Positions 52,975-62,421 are shown, numbered from the stretch's first letter. The stretch is 64,000 bases of DNA from Neomegalonema sp. (GCA_022760355.1 JALEGB010000035.1:29700-93699); one strand, 5' to 3'. The notes: generated from the letters alone by a model not told the origin. Numbers and translations: made by a program.

Positions 52975-53937
52975 TTACGTCACAATATCGTCCGCGAGGA
53001 AAAAGCGAACATTATCCTCGAAACTGTCATCACGCACGAAACCCAAGCTCAATGCTTTCAACGGATTAAACTCCGCCTTCCAACCTAGCACGATCTTCTT
53101 GATCTCCGCATCCGGGCGCCATTCGATCCGGTCCGCAGCTGCGTCTCCCGCAACCCGCCGCATCGCCTCCACCATTTCACCAATGCGATAAGTGCGGCCC
53201 GGCAACGCTAAACACCGGTTCAGCCCCCACGCCTCGGCCGGCAGCTCCGCAGCGATCACCAGATTCTCCACGCAGCGCCGCGGCGACAAGAACCAATGCG
53301 CATATTCCGGATCAACCGGGCAGACGGCGCTCCGCCCTTGCAACGGCTCCCGGAAGATCGACGACATGAAAGAGGAGGCCGCTTTGTTTGGCTTTCCGGG
53401 ACGAATCGAAATCGTCGGCAACCGCAGCCCGCGGCCATCGATAAAGCCTTTGCGCGAATAGTCGCTCAGGAACAGTTCGCCCGCGGCCTTCTGCGCCCCA
53501 TAGGACGTCTGCGGATTCTGATGCGACCAATCTTCGATCGGGTCCGGCGTTTCCCCGCCATAAACGGCGATGGACGACGTGTAGACCACAACGGGCGCTG
53601 TTCCCAACGCCCGCGCCGCTTCAAACACATTGAGCGACCCAAACAGGTTCACTTGCATGCCCAGGTCGAACTCCGCCTCCGCTTGCCCAGACACAATTGC
53701 CGCGAGGTGGTAGATAACGTCATAGCCGGCGCCGATCAGCGCGCGCGTCGCCGCCGCATCGGTGATGTCGACGGCGACGCAGTCGACCTTGAACGGCGCA
53801 TCAATCGCCGCGGGCGCCTGCAGATCCGCCAGCGTCAACCGCGCAATCGGCGCGCCCCGCAACTCGCCACGGCCGGCCAGCACCCGCGCCAGCTTAGAGC
53901 CGACGAAACCGCCGCCGCCAATGATCAGGACTTTCAT
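52975..53937 (-). CDS. denD: NAD-dependent epimerase-family protein, D-erythronate dehydrogenase-like
   Basis: 320 aa; MKVLIIGGGGFVGSKLARVLAGRGELRGAPIARLTLADLQAP; YGAQKAAGE. Confidence 0.75.
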   Translation of the reverse strand: MKVLIIGGGGFVGSKLARVLAGRGELRGAPIARLTLADLQAPAAIDAPFKVDCVAVDITDAAATRALIGAGYDVIYHLAAIVSGQAEAEFDLGMQVNLFGSLNVFEAARALGTAPVVVYTSSIAVYGGETPDPIEDWSHQNPQTSYGAQKAAGELFLSDYSRKGFIDGRGLRLPTISIRPGKPNKAASSFMSSIFREPLQGRSAVCPVDPEYAHWFLSPRRCVENLVIAAELPAEAWGLNRCLALPGRTYRIGEMVEAMRRVAGDAAADRIEWRPDAEIKKIVLGWKAEFNPLKALSLGFVRDDSFEDNVRFFLADDIVT

Positions 53938-54009
53938 CTTTTCCTCCCGGTTTTTCCTACCAGGCGTCGGGCGGCTCTTGAACGGCCGCTCCGCGCTATC
54001 GGCTTCTCG

Positions 54010-54858
54010 TTAACCTGGGTAGTCGACCACTTGCTGCTTCTGTTCGCCCAGCCCTTCGATGCCCAATGCAATCTCATCGCCCGGCGCCAGCCATTTCTCC
54101 GGCTTGAAGCCCATACCGACCCCCTCCGGCGTCCCGGTCGCGATCAGGTCTCCCGGCATCAGCCTCATAAACCGAGACATGTACGACACAATCTCGGCGA
54201 CGCTGAAGATCATGTCGGCCGTGTTCGAGTTCTGGCGGCTCTCGCCATTTACCGACAACCAACACCGCAGCGCCTGAGGATCTGGGATTTCGTCGGCGGT
54301 CACCAGCCAAGGGCCGCTCGGGCCGAAGGTCGGCGCGGATTTGCCCTTCACCCATTGTCCGCCGCGTTCGATCTGAAATGCGCGTTCGGAAACGTCATTG
54401 ATCACGCAATAGCCGGCGACAACGGAAAGCGCGTCCGCCTCGGAAACATGCTCGGTCGGCGCGCCAATAACCACGCCCAGCTCAACCTCGTAGTCGAGCT
54501 TCTCAGACCCTTTGGGGCGGACCACCGGATCAAACGGCCCGGACAGGGCGGAGGCGGCCTTCGAGAATAGGATCGGCTCCACCGGCCGCGGCAAGCCGCT
54601 CTCATCCGCATGTTTGGCGTAGTTCAGACCGACGCAGTGGAAGGTCGGGGTCCAAGAAACACAGGCCCCGAAGCGCTGCGCCCCTTCAACAACCGGCAGC
54701 CCGTCCAGATCCAGCGCGCGAATTTTATCGAGCGCGCCCAGCGACACGGTTTCCCCGCCAAGATCGGAAATATGGGCTGAAAGGTCTCGGATTTGGCCCG
54801 ACGCATCGAGCAACCCGGGTTTTTCGGAGCCTTGAGGGCCATAGCGAAGCAGCTTCAT
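54010..54858 (-). CDS. Fumarylacetoacetate-hydrolase-family protein (possible 2,4-diketo-3-deoxy-sugar-acid hydrolase)
   Basis: MKLLRYGPQGSEKPGLLDASGQIRDLS; FHCVGLNYAKHADESG; DYEVELGVVIG; GTPEGVGMGFKPEKWL. Confidence 0.9.
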   Translation of the reverse strand: MKLLRYGPQGSEKPGLLDASGQIRDLSAHISDLGGETVSLGALDKIRALDLDGLPVVEGAQRFGACVSWTPTFHCVGLNYAKHADESGLPRPVEPILFSKAASALSGPFDPVVRPKGSEKLDYEVELGVVIGAPTEHVSEADALSVVAGYCVINDVSERAFQIERGGQWVKGKSAPTFGPSGPWLVTADEIPDPQALRCWLSVNGESRQNSNTADMIFSVAEIVSYMSRFMRLMPGDLIATGTPEGVGMGFKPEKWLAPGDEIALGIEGLGEQKQQVVDYPG

Positions 54859-54932
54859 CGGGACGCCTTTCTTTTTCCTATCTGTGGCTGCGCGAAAACT
54901 CGGGCTTGCCAAGCCGTCTCAGCCATGGTGCG

Positions 54933-54950
54933 TTTTAAATCGATTAAATC
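54933..54950. promoter_or_regulatory. LacI-type operator candidate TTTTAAATCGATTAAATC
   Basis: Between divergent FAH (-) and SDR (+) genes; matches consensus. Confidence 0.75.
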
Positions 54951-55005
54951 GCCTTCAGGCAGACAGCAAGAGGCGACTTTGGTCAAGCCGGCAGAGAGGT
55001 GAGCC

Positions 55006-55746
55006 ATGAATACAATAAATGTCGAAGGCAAGACCGCAGTGGTGACAGGCGGCGCGCAAGGCATTGGCCGCGCCGTCGCCGAACGGCTGATCGCCGGCGG
55101 CGCGCGTCTCACAATTTGGGACTATGACCGCGCCTTAGGCGAACAAACCGCCAGCGAGATTGGCGCCGCCTTTATCGAAACCGACGTCTCGGATTGGGAT
55201 CGCGTCAGTTCCGCCGCTGCGCGAACAGAGGCGGAGATGGGGCGCGTCGATATTCTGGTGAATAACGCCGGAGTCGCCGGCCTGAATGCGACGGTGATCG
55301 ACTACCCAATCGAGGAATGGCGCCGTGTCGTCGCCATCGATCTCGATAGCGCCTTTTACTGCTGCAAGAAAATCGCGCCATTGATGGTGAAGGCCGGCTA
55401 TGGGCGCATCGTCAATGTCGCCTCTATCGCAGGCAAGGAAGGCAATCCAAACGCCTGCGCTTATTCCGCGGCCAAGGCGGGCGTGATCGCACTGACCAAA
55501 AGCCTCGGCAAGGAACTGGCGAAACATGACATCGCCGTAAACTGCGTCACCCCTGCTGCCGCGCGCACCAAGATTTTTGATCAGATTTCACAAGAACATA
55601 TCGACTATATGCTCTCGAAAATTCCACGAGAGCGTTTCCTCGAAGTCAACGAGGCCGCCGCCATGATCGCGTGGCTTTGCTCCAGCGACAACAGCTTCAC
55701 AACCGGCGGCGTCTTCGATCTGTCGGGCGGGCGCGCCACCTATTAG
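55006..55746 (+). CDS. SDR-family oxidoreductase (possible 2-keto-3-deoxy-sugar-acid dehydrogenase)
   Basis: 246 aa; GKTAVVTGGAQGIGRAVAERL, NNAGVAG, YSAAKAGVIALTKSLGKEL. Confidence 0.92.
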   Translation: MNTINVEGKTAVVTGGAQGIGRAVAERLIAGGARLTIWDYDRALGEQTASEIGAAFIETDVSDWDRVSSAAARTEAEMGRVDILVNNAGVAGLNATVIDYPIEEWRRVVAIDLDSAFYCCKKIAPLMVKAGYGRIVNVASIAGKEGNPNACAYSAAKAGVIALTKSLGKELAKHDIAVNCVTPAAARTKIFDQISQEHIDYMLSKIPRERFLEVNEAAAMIAWLCSSDNSFTTGGVFDLSGGRATY

Positions 55747-55841
55747 GGTGCAAACTCATAAATTTGGGCGTCGCCAGCCCTGCTGGGCCTAAGGCGATGG
55801 CCCAAGGCCCTCAAAAAGGGCTGACGCAGCTTTTTTCGACG

Positions 55842-56768
55842 TCATTCCTCCCCATCCCGCCAATCATCCGAAATCTGATCGGGACGGGTCACCTCCATCT
55901 CAGGCGCGCCGCGAAAGAGCCGGAGCGGACCCCGCACATAGGCGTAGCCCCGACGCGGGCGACGCTCGCCTTCCGACAGATAGCGCCGCCGCAGAAGATT
56001 AAGCACCTCCGCATTATCGCCTCGGTTTGCATTCGGCAGCCAGAGCTGAAATGGCTGGGTGCGCGAACCAGGGCGAAAAACGATATGGTTCTCGTCGATC
56101 ACACTCATATCGCGCAGCTCGGTAAACACCGTCGCCTCGCCGCCTGCGGCCGCAATCTCGGTCAACCGCTCGTAATCGACGCGCGTATTGAACACCGGCG
56201 CATCGGGCGAACGTCGCCGCAGATCGCGAAAGCTATCGATGATTTTCGCCCGCAGATCCCACCAACAGCCAAGCGCCGCATAGTTGCGCTCCTCTCGGCC
56301 ATTATTGCCAAACTGGTCCCAGACGCCGAGCATCTCCATCTGCGCTGACCGCTCCGCCGCCAGATACCGATGGTGCCGCTCCGGCCAATGAGCGTAGCCA
56401 TATTTGATGAAATAGGGGGACATGCCCTCCCGGATCATCACCTCCTGAAAATCCCGCCCGTCCGGCAGCTCGATGTAAACCAGCAAGCGCCCGGTATTGC
56501 CGCGATATTTCCGCTTGGCTTCCTCCAGCGGCCCATCGCCCGGCAAAATCAGCTTGATCATCGAGCCAGCCGGGATCAACGCGCTGGCCCGCGCCGATGC
56601 GATATCGCCCATCCGGGTTTTCGGTTTATCGCCTTTCTCAACCTCTTCGGTATCGAGCGTTAGGATCCGCAGCTTCTCGCTTTTGGCGGCCTCGCTGCTG
56701 AGAAACACACGCACCGTGTCGCCATCCACGACCCGATCAACCTTGACTGTGAAAGACGCGCCGGACAT
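55842..56768 (-). CDS. Staphylococcal-nuclease-like (SNase) protein with C-terminal extension
   Basis: MSGASFTVKVDRVVDGDTVRVFLSSE..LDTEE; GRLLVYIELPDGRDFQEVMIREGMSPYF; ~140-aa extra C-term. Confidence 0.8.
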   Translation of the reverse strand: MSGASFTVKVDRVVDGDTVRVFLSSEAAKSEKLRILTLDTEEVEKGDKPKTRMGDIASARASALIPAGSMIKLILPGDGPLEEAKRKYRGNTGRLLVYIELPDGRDFQEVMIREGMSPYFIKYGYAHWPERHHRYLAAERSAQMEMLGVWDQFGNNGREERNYAALGCWWDLRAKIIDSFRDLRRRSPDAPVFNTRVDYERLTEIAAAGGEATVFTELRDMSVIDENHIVFRPGSRTQPFQLWLPNANRGDNAEVLNLLRRRYLSEGERRPRRGYAYVRGPLRLFRGAPEMEVTRPDQISDDWRDGEE

Positions 56769-56844
56769 CACCCCTCCTGAGCGCTGATCGCGCCGCTGGC
56801 TTACTGGTCGACGTCCTATCGCATCGAAGCAGCGGGGCCGCAAT

Positions 56845-57603
56845 TCATCGCTCCGCGCAATCATCCCCGGGGCGCTGGCCCAAGCGCGTCATCCCCTCCG
56901 CCATCACCGCGCTCAACTGTGCGATAAACGCGCTCTTGCCCAGCCCTGGCGGCAGCGCCGGCAAATACTCGACCGTGACCCGCCCCCGCGCCTGAACGCC
57001 CCAACGGAGCCTGAACAGCGCGCCTGAATTATGAACTGCCGGGGCGACGCTGACGCCGAGCTCTTTATAAATCAGATAGATGCTCCGCTTCATCACGAAC
57101 GGCGCCCCGATCGGGCGACGCGCGCCTTCCGGAAAGATCAGGACGGACCGCCCTTCGGCAAGCGCTCGCTTCGCCTCGACGATAATCTGCCTGACCGAGC
57201 CGACCGTCATCTCGCGATCGATCAAAATATGCCCGTAGCGGCGCATGAACCAACCGAAGATCGGGATACCCGCCAGAGATCTTTTCGCGACGATCGCCAC
57301 ATCCGGCTCCAGCAAAGCGAATGCGACCGTCTCCCACCAGCTCTGATGATTGGCGACGATCAGGCGGGGACCGGATGGACGGTTCTCGCTCCCGCGCACG
57401 GATTGGCTGACGCCTAGGAAGACACGCAGCCCCCATAGGACGCCACGGGCCCAACGGCGAGAGGTCTCGCGCACCTCCGACGGGCGCAGCCAAACCGCAT
57501 GGCGCCCCAGCCGCCCGACGAAAGAGAGCGCCCAGAGCAGCATAAACGCGTCAAAGATCCGATTGCGCAGGAACATCGCCCGTCTCTCTCCCGCCGCCGC
57601 CAA
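56845..57603 (-). CDS. plsC: 1-acyl-sn-glycerol-3-phosphate acyltransferase
   Basis: 252 aa; ANHQSWWETVAF (NHxxxxD-like), FPEGARRPIG. Confidence 0.9.
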   Translation of the reverse strand: MAAAGERRAMFLRNRIFDAFMLLWALSFVGRLGRHAVWLRPSEVRETSRRWARGVLWGLRVFLGVSQSVRGSENRPSGPRLIVANHQSWWETVAFALLEPDVAIVAKRSLAGIPIFGWFMRRYGHILIDREMTVGSVRQIIVEAKRALAEGRSVLIFPEGARRPIGAPFVMKRSIYLIYKELGVSVAPAVHNSGALFRLRWGVQARGRVTVEYLPALPPGLGKSAFIAQLSAVMAEGMTRLGQRPGDDCAER

Positions 57604-57618
57604 ACCGCGGCTCAGATA

Positions 57619-58380
57619 CTATCGGCAACGCAAGGGGTCGCCCGCCTTCGCCGGCTTCGCAACCGGCAGGTCAAACGCGACGCCAGAATCCCCATCGGGA
57701 TAAGAATAATGCCACCATTCGCGCCAATATGGCCGAAACCCAGCGCGCGTCATTGCATGGCGCAATTGCGCTCGCCGCCGCCGCTGCAGAGGCGTCAGCC
57801 CCTTTGCCCGCGCGCCGCTGCGTGGATCGAGGCAGTCAAAGCCGCCCCCCATATCAACCACCCCCGCAAGCGTCGCCCGGTCCGGACGGCAACCGCCGAG
57901 ATGTTGCAGCTGCAGTTGAGCGCCAATCGGAGCCAACCCCACATCAACCGTGTGCCCGCGGCTATGGCCGGAACGCGCAGCGAGATAGCCTTTGGCGATC
58001 AGATCCCGCGCCCGCAGTTTCGGCGCATATCGCCGCGCCGAAGGTGTCGCATCCACGCCCTTTCGCCGCGACCACCGCACAAAGGCGGCGACAGCGCGCC
58101 TCGGTCGATAACAATCGAACACGACCAATGACAACCCGATGCGCCGGACGCGCCGTTGCGCACGCGCCAACGCACAAGCCGTTTTGAGCGTGAGCAAACA
58201 GACGCGATCTCGGTAGCCTGGCGCCGGCCTGCCCGTAAAATTATGCGGCGTTGCATAGAGCATCGCCTGCTGAATGGTGGGGTCCACCCGCTCCAGCGCC
58301 ACCAGCTGCGCCTCAGCAGCGCCGCAACCAAGCGCCGCCGCCAGTCCCATCGCCAGCGCGCGCCGACGATGGGGGATCAC
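57619..58380 (-). CDS. D-alanyl-D-alanine dipeptidase (VanX/DdpX, M15D)
   Basis: SGHSRGHTVDVGLAP, REWWHYSYPDG; likely GTG start overlapping upstream stop (GTGA). Confidence 0.87.
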   Translation of the reverse strand: MIPHRRRALAMGLAAALGCGAAEAQLVALERVDPTIQQAMLYATPHNFTGRPAPGYRDRVCLLTLKTACALARAQRRVRRIGLSLVVFDCYRPRRAVAAFVRWSRRKGVDATPSARRYAPKLRARDLIAKGYLAARSGHSRGHTVDVGLAPIGAQLQLQHLGGCRPDRATLAGVVDMGGGFDCLDPRSGARAKGLTPLQRRRRAQLRHAMTRAGFRPYWREWWHYSYPDGDSGVAFDLPVAKPAKAGDPLRCR

Positions 58381-58772
58381 TTTAAGAAACCCCGCTTCAG
58401 CGCCCGCAGAAAACGCGGATCGCAAGACGCAGGACGCTCCGCCTCAAGCGTTGCAAAGGCCCGGCGCAGCGCCGCGCGGCGTCCGTCGCCGGTTTGCGTC
58501 GGCCCAAGGCGCGCGGTGGAGGCCGTTTCGATCCGGGCGCCGCTTTTGGAATGCGCAGTTAGTGCGCCTTGCGGCGCGCGGCGCTGCGTCTCCTCCGCCG
58601 GCGCGCCAGGCAATATCAGCGCAGCAATCTCGGGATGCGCCGCCCTTAAATCAACGGCGCACTGGATCGGATCTGCGGGCGGCGGCGTTTCAGCAGCAGC
58701 GCTGCTGGCGACTGCGGCGAAAAACATAACAAGAGCGTAGCGGGCCTTTTGTGACGCCGTCTTTCTGTGCAT
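58377..58772 (-). CDS. Small secreted hypothetical protein
   Basis: MHRKTASQKARYALVMFFAAVASSAAAETPPPADPIQCAVDLRAAHPEIAALILPG; 4-nt overlap with VanX-like gene. Confidence 0.6.
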   Translation of the reverse strand: MHRKTASQKARYALVMFFAAVASSAAAETPPPADPIQCAVDLRAAHPEIAALILPGAPAEETQRRAPQGALTAHSKSGARIETASTARLGPTQTGDGRRAALRRAFATLEAERPASCDPRFLRALKRGFLK

Positions 58773-58913
58773 CTGCTCAACCTCAAAGATTCGCCCCGCG
58801 CCCAGCTCGCACAAGATAAGTCGACCTGCGCCGCACAACCAGCGATGTTTTGCAGTGCGGCGCCAGCTCGCGCCGGTTTGCTCGCCCGCTCAGAACCGCA
58901 GCAAGGAAAACCC

Positions 58914-59813
58914 ATGGCCGCCATCGTCGAACGTTTCGCCCCCTCCCCGAACGGCGCGCTGCATCTGGGCCACGCCTTCTCCGCGCTGACGGCATGGGAC
59001 GCAGCGCAGAAAAAGAAAGGGCGCTTCTTAGTCCGGATCGAAGATCTGGACCGTCAGAGATGCCGGCCCGAGCTGGAAGCCGCCATGCTGGAGGACCTTC
59101 GCTGGCTTGGCTTGAATTGGGAGGAGCCTGTCTTGCGGCAATCAGAACGGTTTGAAGCCTACACAGACGCTCTCGCCAGCTTGGAGCAACGCGGGCTGCT
59201 CTATCCGTGTTTCTGTTCCCGCAAAGATATCGACGCCGCCCTGAGCGCGCCGCAAGAAGGCGCAGGCGCGGCTGACAACGGCCCAGATGGCCCGGCCTAT
59301 CCCGGCGTTTGCCGCAATCTTTCGGAGCCAGAACGCGCGAACCGCAAGGCGAGCGGCGCAAAATTCGCGCTGCGGCTTGATATGCGCAAAGCCATCGCAG
59401 CGCTGGGCGGCGGCGGGGTGGTCGCGAAGCTTTCATTCAAAGAAATTGGCCAAGGACCAAATGGCGAAAAAGGGCGGATCAATCTGTCGCCGGAACAGCT
59501 GGTGGAGCGCTGCGGGGACATAGCGCTGGCGCGCAAGGACTTCCCAACCAGCTACCATCTGGCGGTCACGCTGGACGACGCTCATCAAGGCGTCACCATT
59601 GTCACGCGCGGCGAGGATCTGTTTGGCGCGACGCCGATCCATCGGCTGCTTCAGGCGCTTCTGGGCCGTCCAACTCCTCACTATCGCCATCACCGCCTGA
59701 TACGGGATGATCTGGGCCGGCGCTTGGCGAAACGAGACAAGGATAAAGCGCTCGCCGCCCTGCGTGCTGAGGGGATCAGCCCAGAGCAGCTGCGCGAGCA
59801 GCTCAGCCTTTAG
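58914..59813 (+). CDS. gluQ: Glutamyl-Q tRNA(Asp) synthetase
   Basis: MAAIVERFAPSPNGALHLGHAFSALTAWD; RIEDLDRQRC; lacks the anticodon-binding half of GluRS. Confidence 0.93.
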   Translation: MAAIVERFAPSPNGALHLGHAFSALTAWDAAQKKKGRFLVRIEDLDRQRCRPELEAAMLEDLRWLGLNWEEPVLRQSERFEAYTDALASLEQRGLLYPCFCSRKDIDAALSAPQEGAGAADNGPDGPAYPGVCRNLSEPERANRKASGAKFALRLDMRKAIAALGGGGVVAKLSFKEIGQGPNGEKGRINLSPEQLVERCGDIALARKDFPTSYHLAVTLDDAHQGVTIVTRGEDLFGATPIHRLLQALLGRPTPHYRHHRLIRDDLGRRLAKRDKDKALAALRAEGISPEQLREQLSL

Positions 59814-59816
59814 CCT

Positions 59817-60284
59817 TTAGCCTTTAGCCTCAGGCAGCGCATAGGTCGTTTGCGCCAACGCCACCGGCTCATCGCGCCCCTGCGAATAAAGCGTCACATC
59901 GCCCGAGGCCAGACGCCGCCCGAGCTTCAGGATCCGCGCCTCGGCGATCACGTCAGTCGGTTGGGGGCGTCGCATGAAGGTGATGTTGAGATTAGAGGTG
60001 ACCGCAAGCGGCTGACGCCCAATCATGCCCAGCACCGCGACATAGAAGGCGACATCTGCCGCCATAAACAGCGCCGGCCCCGATACAGTGCCGCCGGGAC
60101 GCAAATGCTGATCGCTGACCAGCAGCCGCATGCGCGCCGCCATCGGCTCCAACCCGTCGATGCGAATTTCGCCGCGAACCTGCGGAAAAACCTCATCGAT
60201 AAACGCCGCCGCCTCCGCCGCGGTCAACGCCAGTCGCCGCTCCGGCGTTGCAGGCCCCGACTTGTCGCTCTTCCAAAAACGCAT
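59817..60284 (-). CDS. PaaI-like hotdog-fold thioesterase
   Basis: LRPGGTVSGPALFMAADVAFYVAVLGMIG. Confidence 0.85.
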   Translation of the reverse strand: MRFWKSDKSGPATPERRLALTAAEAAAFIDEVFPQVRGEIRIDGLEPMAARMRLLVSDQHLRPGGTVSGPALFMAADVAFYVAVLGMIGRQPLAVTSNLNITFMRRPQPTDVIAEARILKLGRRLASGDVTLYSQGRDEPVALAQTTYALPEAKG

Positions 60285-60286
60285 TC

Positions 60287-61366
60287 TTACTCCCTCGCCG
60301 CGCGTATCGCCGCCGCCTCCGCGGACCGTGGGGACAACCATCGCTGCAGAAATGGCGCGACAATCGGCGTTGCGATCAAAATGACGCCGATCCGCGCCAG
60401 ATGGTGGGCGGCCACGTAAGCCGGATCAATATCCAACGCGATGGCGATCAGGGTCATCTCAGCTACGCCCCCAGGGGCGAAGGCGAGCAACGCGGCCAAG
60501 ATCGATGCGCCGGTCGCCCATGCGGCGACTAACGCGAACAGCGCCGACAGGAGGACCATCAGCGCCGTCGCCCCGACCGTCCACGCGGCGAGGCGCAGAA
60601 GCGGCCGGATCTCCACTCCTGCGAAGCGCGCGCCGATGCTGGCGCCGACAACGACCAATGCGGCTTCGACCAGCTCATTCGGCAGCGCCCCATCGACGGC
60701 GCCGGTGAGCCGCAACACCGCGCCCACCGCCAAGGGCGCGAGCAGTTGCGGCAACGGCACGCCCAGCTTCCCAGCGCCCCAAACACCGCAAATCGCCGCC
60801 GCCGCCAAGATCGCGGCGTCGCCCCAGCTGATTAACGCAGCGGTCTCAGCCCCGTGCGGCGGTTCTTGAAATCCGAGCACGCCAAAGAAAAACGCTGGCG
60901 CAGCGAGTACGATCATACTGACCCGCAGAGCGTGCGACAGCGCCACCCGGCGCTCATCCGCCCCAAAGGCGCCAGAGACCAGGACCACGCCGGAAAGCCC
61001 GCCGGGAATGGCGCTGAACAACGCATCCCATGGCGAGAAGGCGCGCCACAGCCGATAGAATCGGTAACAAGCGGCGCCAACCAGCGCGGGGTAGAGAACG
61101 GCCAAGAGCAGACTAGGAAGCCATCCGAGCGCCTCGCCGCCAATCTCTGCGCCGAAGCCTTCGCTCAAGAACAAGCCGACAATGACAAGGCAATAGCTGC
61201 GCAGGCGGTGTGGATTTTGGATGGGCGCGTTGCTCAGGCTCGCCGCCATCGTCGCGAACAACGATCCGAGCATAAAAGCGAGCGGTAGATGCAGCCAGTG
61301 CGCAACGAACGCGCCCACCGCGCCGATCCCAAGGGCGAGAGCGATACGGAGGCGCGGATCACTCAC
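60287..61366 (-). CDS. AbrB-family membrane protein (putative ammonia monooxygenase/AbrB_dup)
   Basis: 359 aa multi-TM; LPLAFMLGSLFATM; AIPGGLSGVVLVSGAFGAD; FAPGGVAEMTLIAIALDIDPAYVAAHHLAR. Confidence 0.88.
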   Translation of the reverse strand: MSDPRLRIALALGIGAVGAFVAHWLHLPLAFMLGSLFATMAASLSNAPIQNPHRLRSYCLVIVGLFLSEGFGAEIGGEALGWLPSLLLAVLYPALVGAACYRFYRLWRAFSPWDALFSAIPGGLSGVVLVSGAFGADERRVALSHALRVSMIVLAAPAFFFGVLGFQEPPHGAETAALISWGDAAILAAAAICGVWGAGKLGVPLPQLLAPLAVGAVLRLTGAVDGALPNELVEAALVVVGASIGARFAGVEIRPLLRLAAWTVGATALMVLLSALFALVAAWATGASILAALLAFAPGGVAEMTLIAIALDIDPAYVAAHHLARIGVILIATPIVAPFLQRWLSPRSAEAAAIRAARE

Positions 61367-61761
61367 GCGATCGGCTCAGCGATGACAACCGGCCCCTCCT
61401 CCCGCAGCGCGGTGTAGAAACAATTGCGGCGGTTGGTGTGACATGCAGGGCCGATCTGTTCGACCAGGAGCAAAATGCTGTCCTGATCGCAATCAACCCG
61501 CATTTCAATCAGCTTTTGAATATGGCCGGAACTATCGCCCTTGCGCCAAAAATTTTGCCGGGATCGCGACCAGTACACCACCCGGCCGCCGCGCAGACTT
61601 TCCTCAATCGACGCCCGGTTCATATAGGCGAGCATCAGCACCTCGCCGGTCGCCGCCTCCTGCGCGACGGCGGGGATCAAGCCGTTCGCATCGTAACGCA
61701 ACCCGTCCAACAACGCGATTGTGTGCTCAGGCAGGGCCGGCCGCTCTTGATCTTCAGTCAT
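61363..61761 (-). CDS. hisI: Phosphoribosyl-AMP cyclohydrolase
   Basis: MLAYMNRASIEESLRGGRVVYWSRSRQNFWRKGDSSGHIQ; DCDQDSILLLVEQIGPACHTNRRNCFY. Confidence 0.96.
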   Translation of the reverse strand: MTEDQERPALPEHTIALLDGLRYDANGLIPAVAQEAATGEVLMLAYMNRASIEESLRGGRVVYWSRSRQNFWRKGDSSGHIQKLIEMRVDCDQDSILLLVEQIGPACHTNRRNCFYTALREEGPVVIAEPIA

Positions 61762-61886
61762 TCTATCCGCCTAGTTGCGATCGGAGCCAACGCCGCATGT
61801 CTTTGCCGACGCGGTCCGAGCTTCTATGTGTGGAGCATGAAGTCTGCGCCAAACGGGGCGCGCATTCAGGGCGGAGTCTCGGCTAC

Positions 61887-62339
61887 ATGGCGGACGGAGA
61901 TCTGATCAAGCTTTATTCGCAGCGCATCTTAGCGCTCGCGGCGGATATTCCGCATGCGGAGCGCTTGGCGGCGCCCCAAGCGAGCGCATCGCGACGATCG
62001 CCATTGTGCGGATCGATGGTGATTGTTGACGCGGAGATGAAAGACGGTCGGCTGACGGACCTCGGCATGGATGTGAAAGCGTGCGCGCTTGGGCAGGCCT
62101 CCGCGGCAATTCTCGGCCGCACCGCCATCGGCCAAACGCGTGAAGCGATCAAGACAGCCCGTGACGCGCTGGAAGCGCTGTTGAAGGAAAATGCGGCGGC
62201 GCCAAGCGGCCACTTCGCAGAGTTGGAGGTGCTGGCCCCGGCGCGCGATTATCGCAATCGGCACGCTTCCATTATGCTCGCATGGGAGGGGCTGCTTGAG
62301 GCGATGGCGCAGGCGGAGACGGTTGTGGCGGAAGCATAG
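61887..62339 (+). CDS. NifU/IscU-like iron-sulfur cluster scaffold protein
   Basis: LYSQRILALAADIPHAERL; CGSMVIVDAEMKDGRLTDLGMDVKACALGQASAAIL. Confidence 0.82.
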   Translation: MADGDLIKLYSQRILALAADIPHAERLAAPQASASRRSPLCGSMVIVDAEMKDGRLTDLGMDVKACALGQASAAILGRTAIGQTREAIKTARDALEALLKENAAAPSGHFAELEVLAPARDYRNRHASIMLAWEGLLEAMAQAETVVAEA

Positions 62340-62421
62340 AGCGCGAAAGTCTGGCGTATTTACATCAAAACCACTGTAAACACGCCCGGGATCACCCACA
62401 AAAAGGTCAGATTAACCTTGA

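Noticed and set aside
57619-58380. Vancomycin-resistance locus
   Set aside because: Only a VanX-like dipeptidase; no VanA/VanH ligase/dehydrogenase or VanRS genes nearby.
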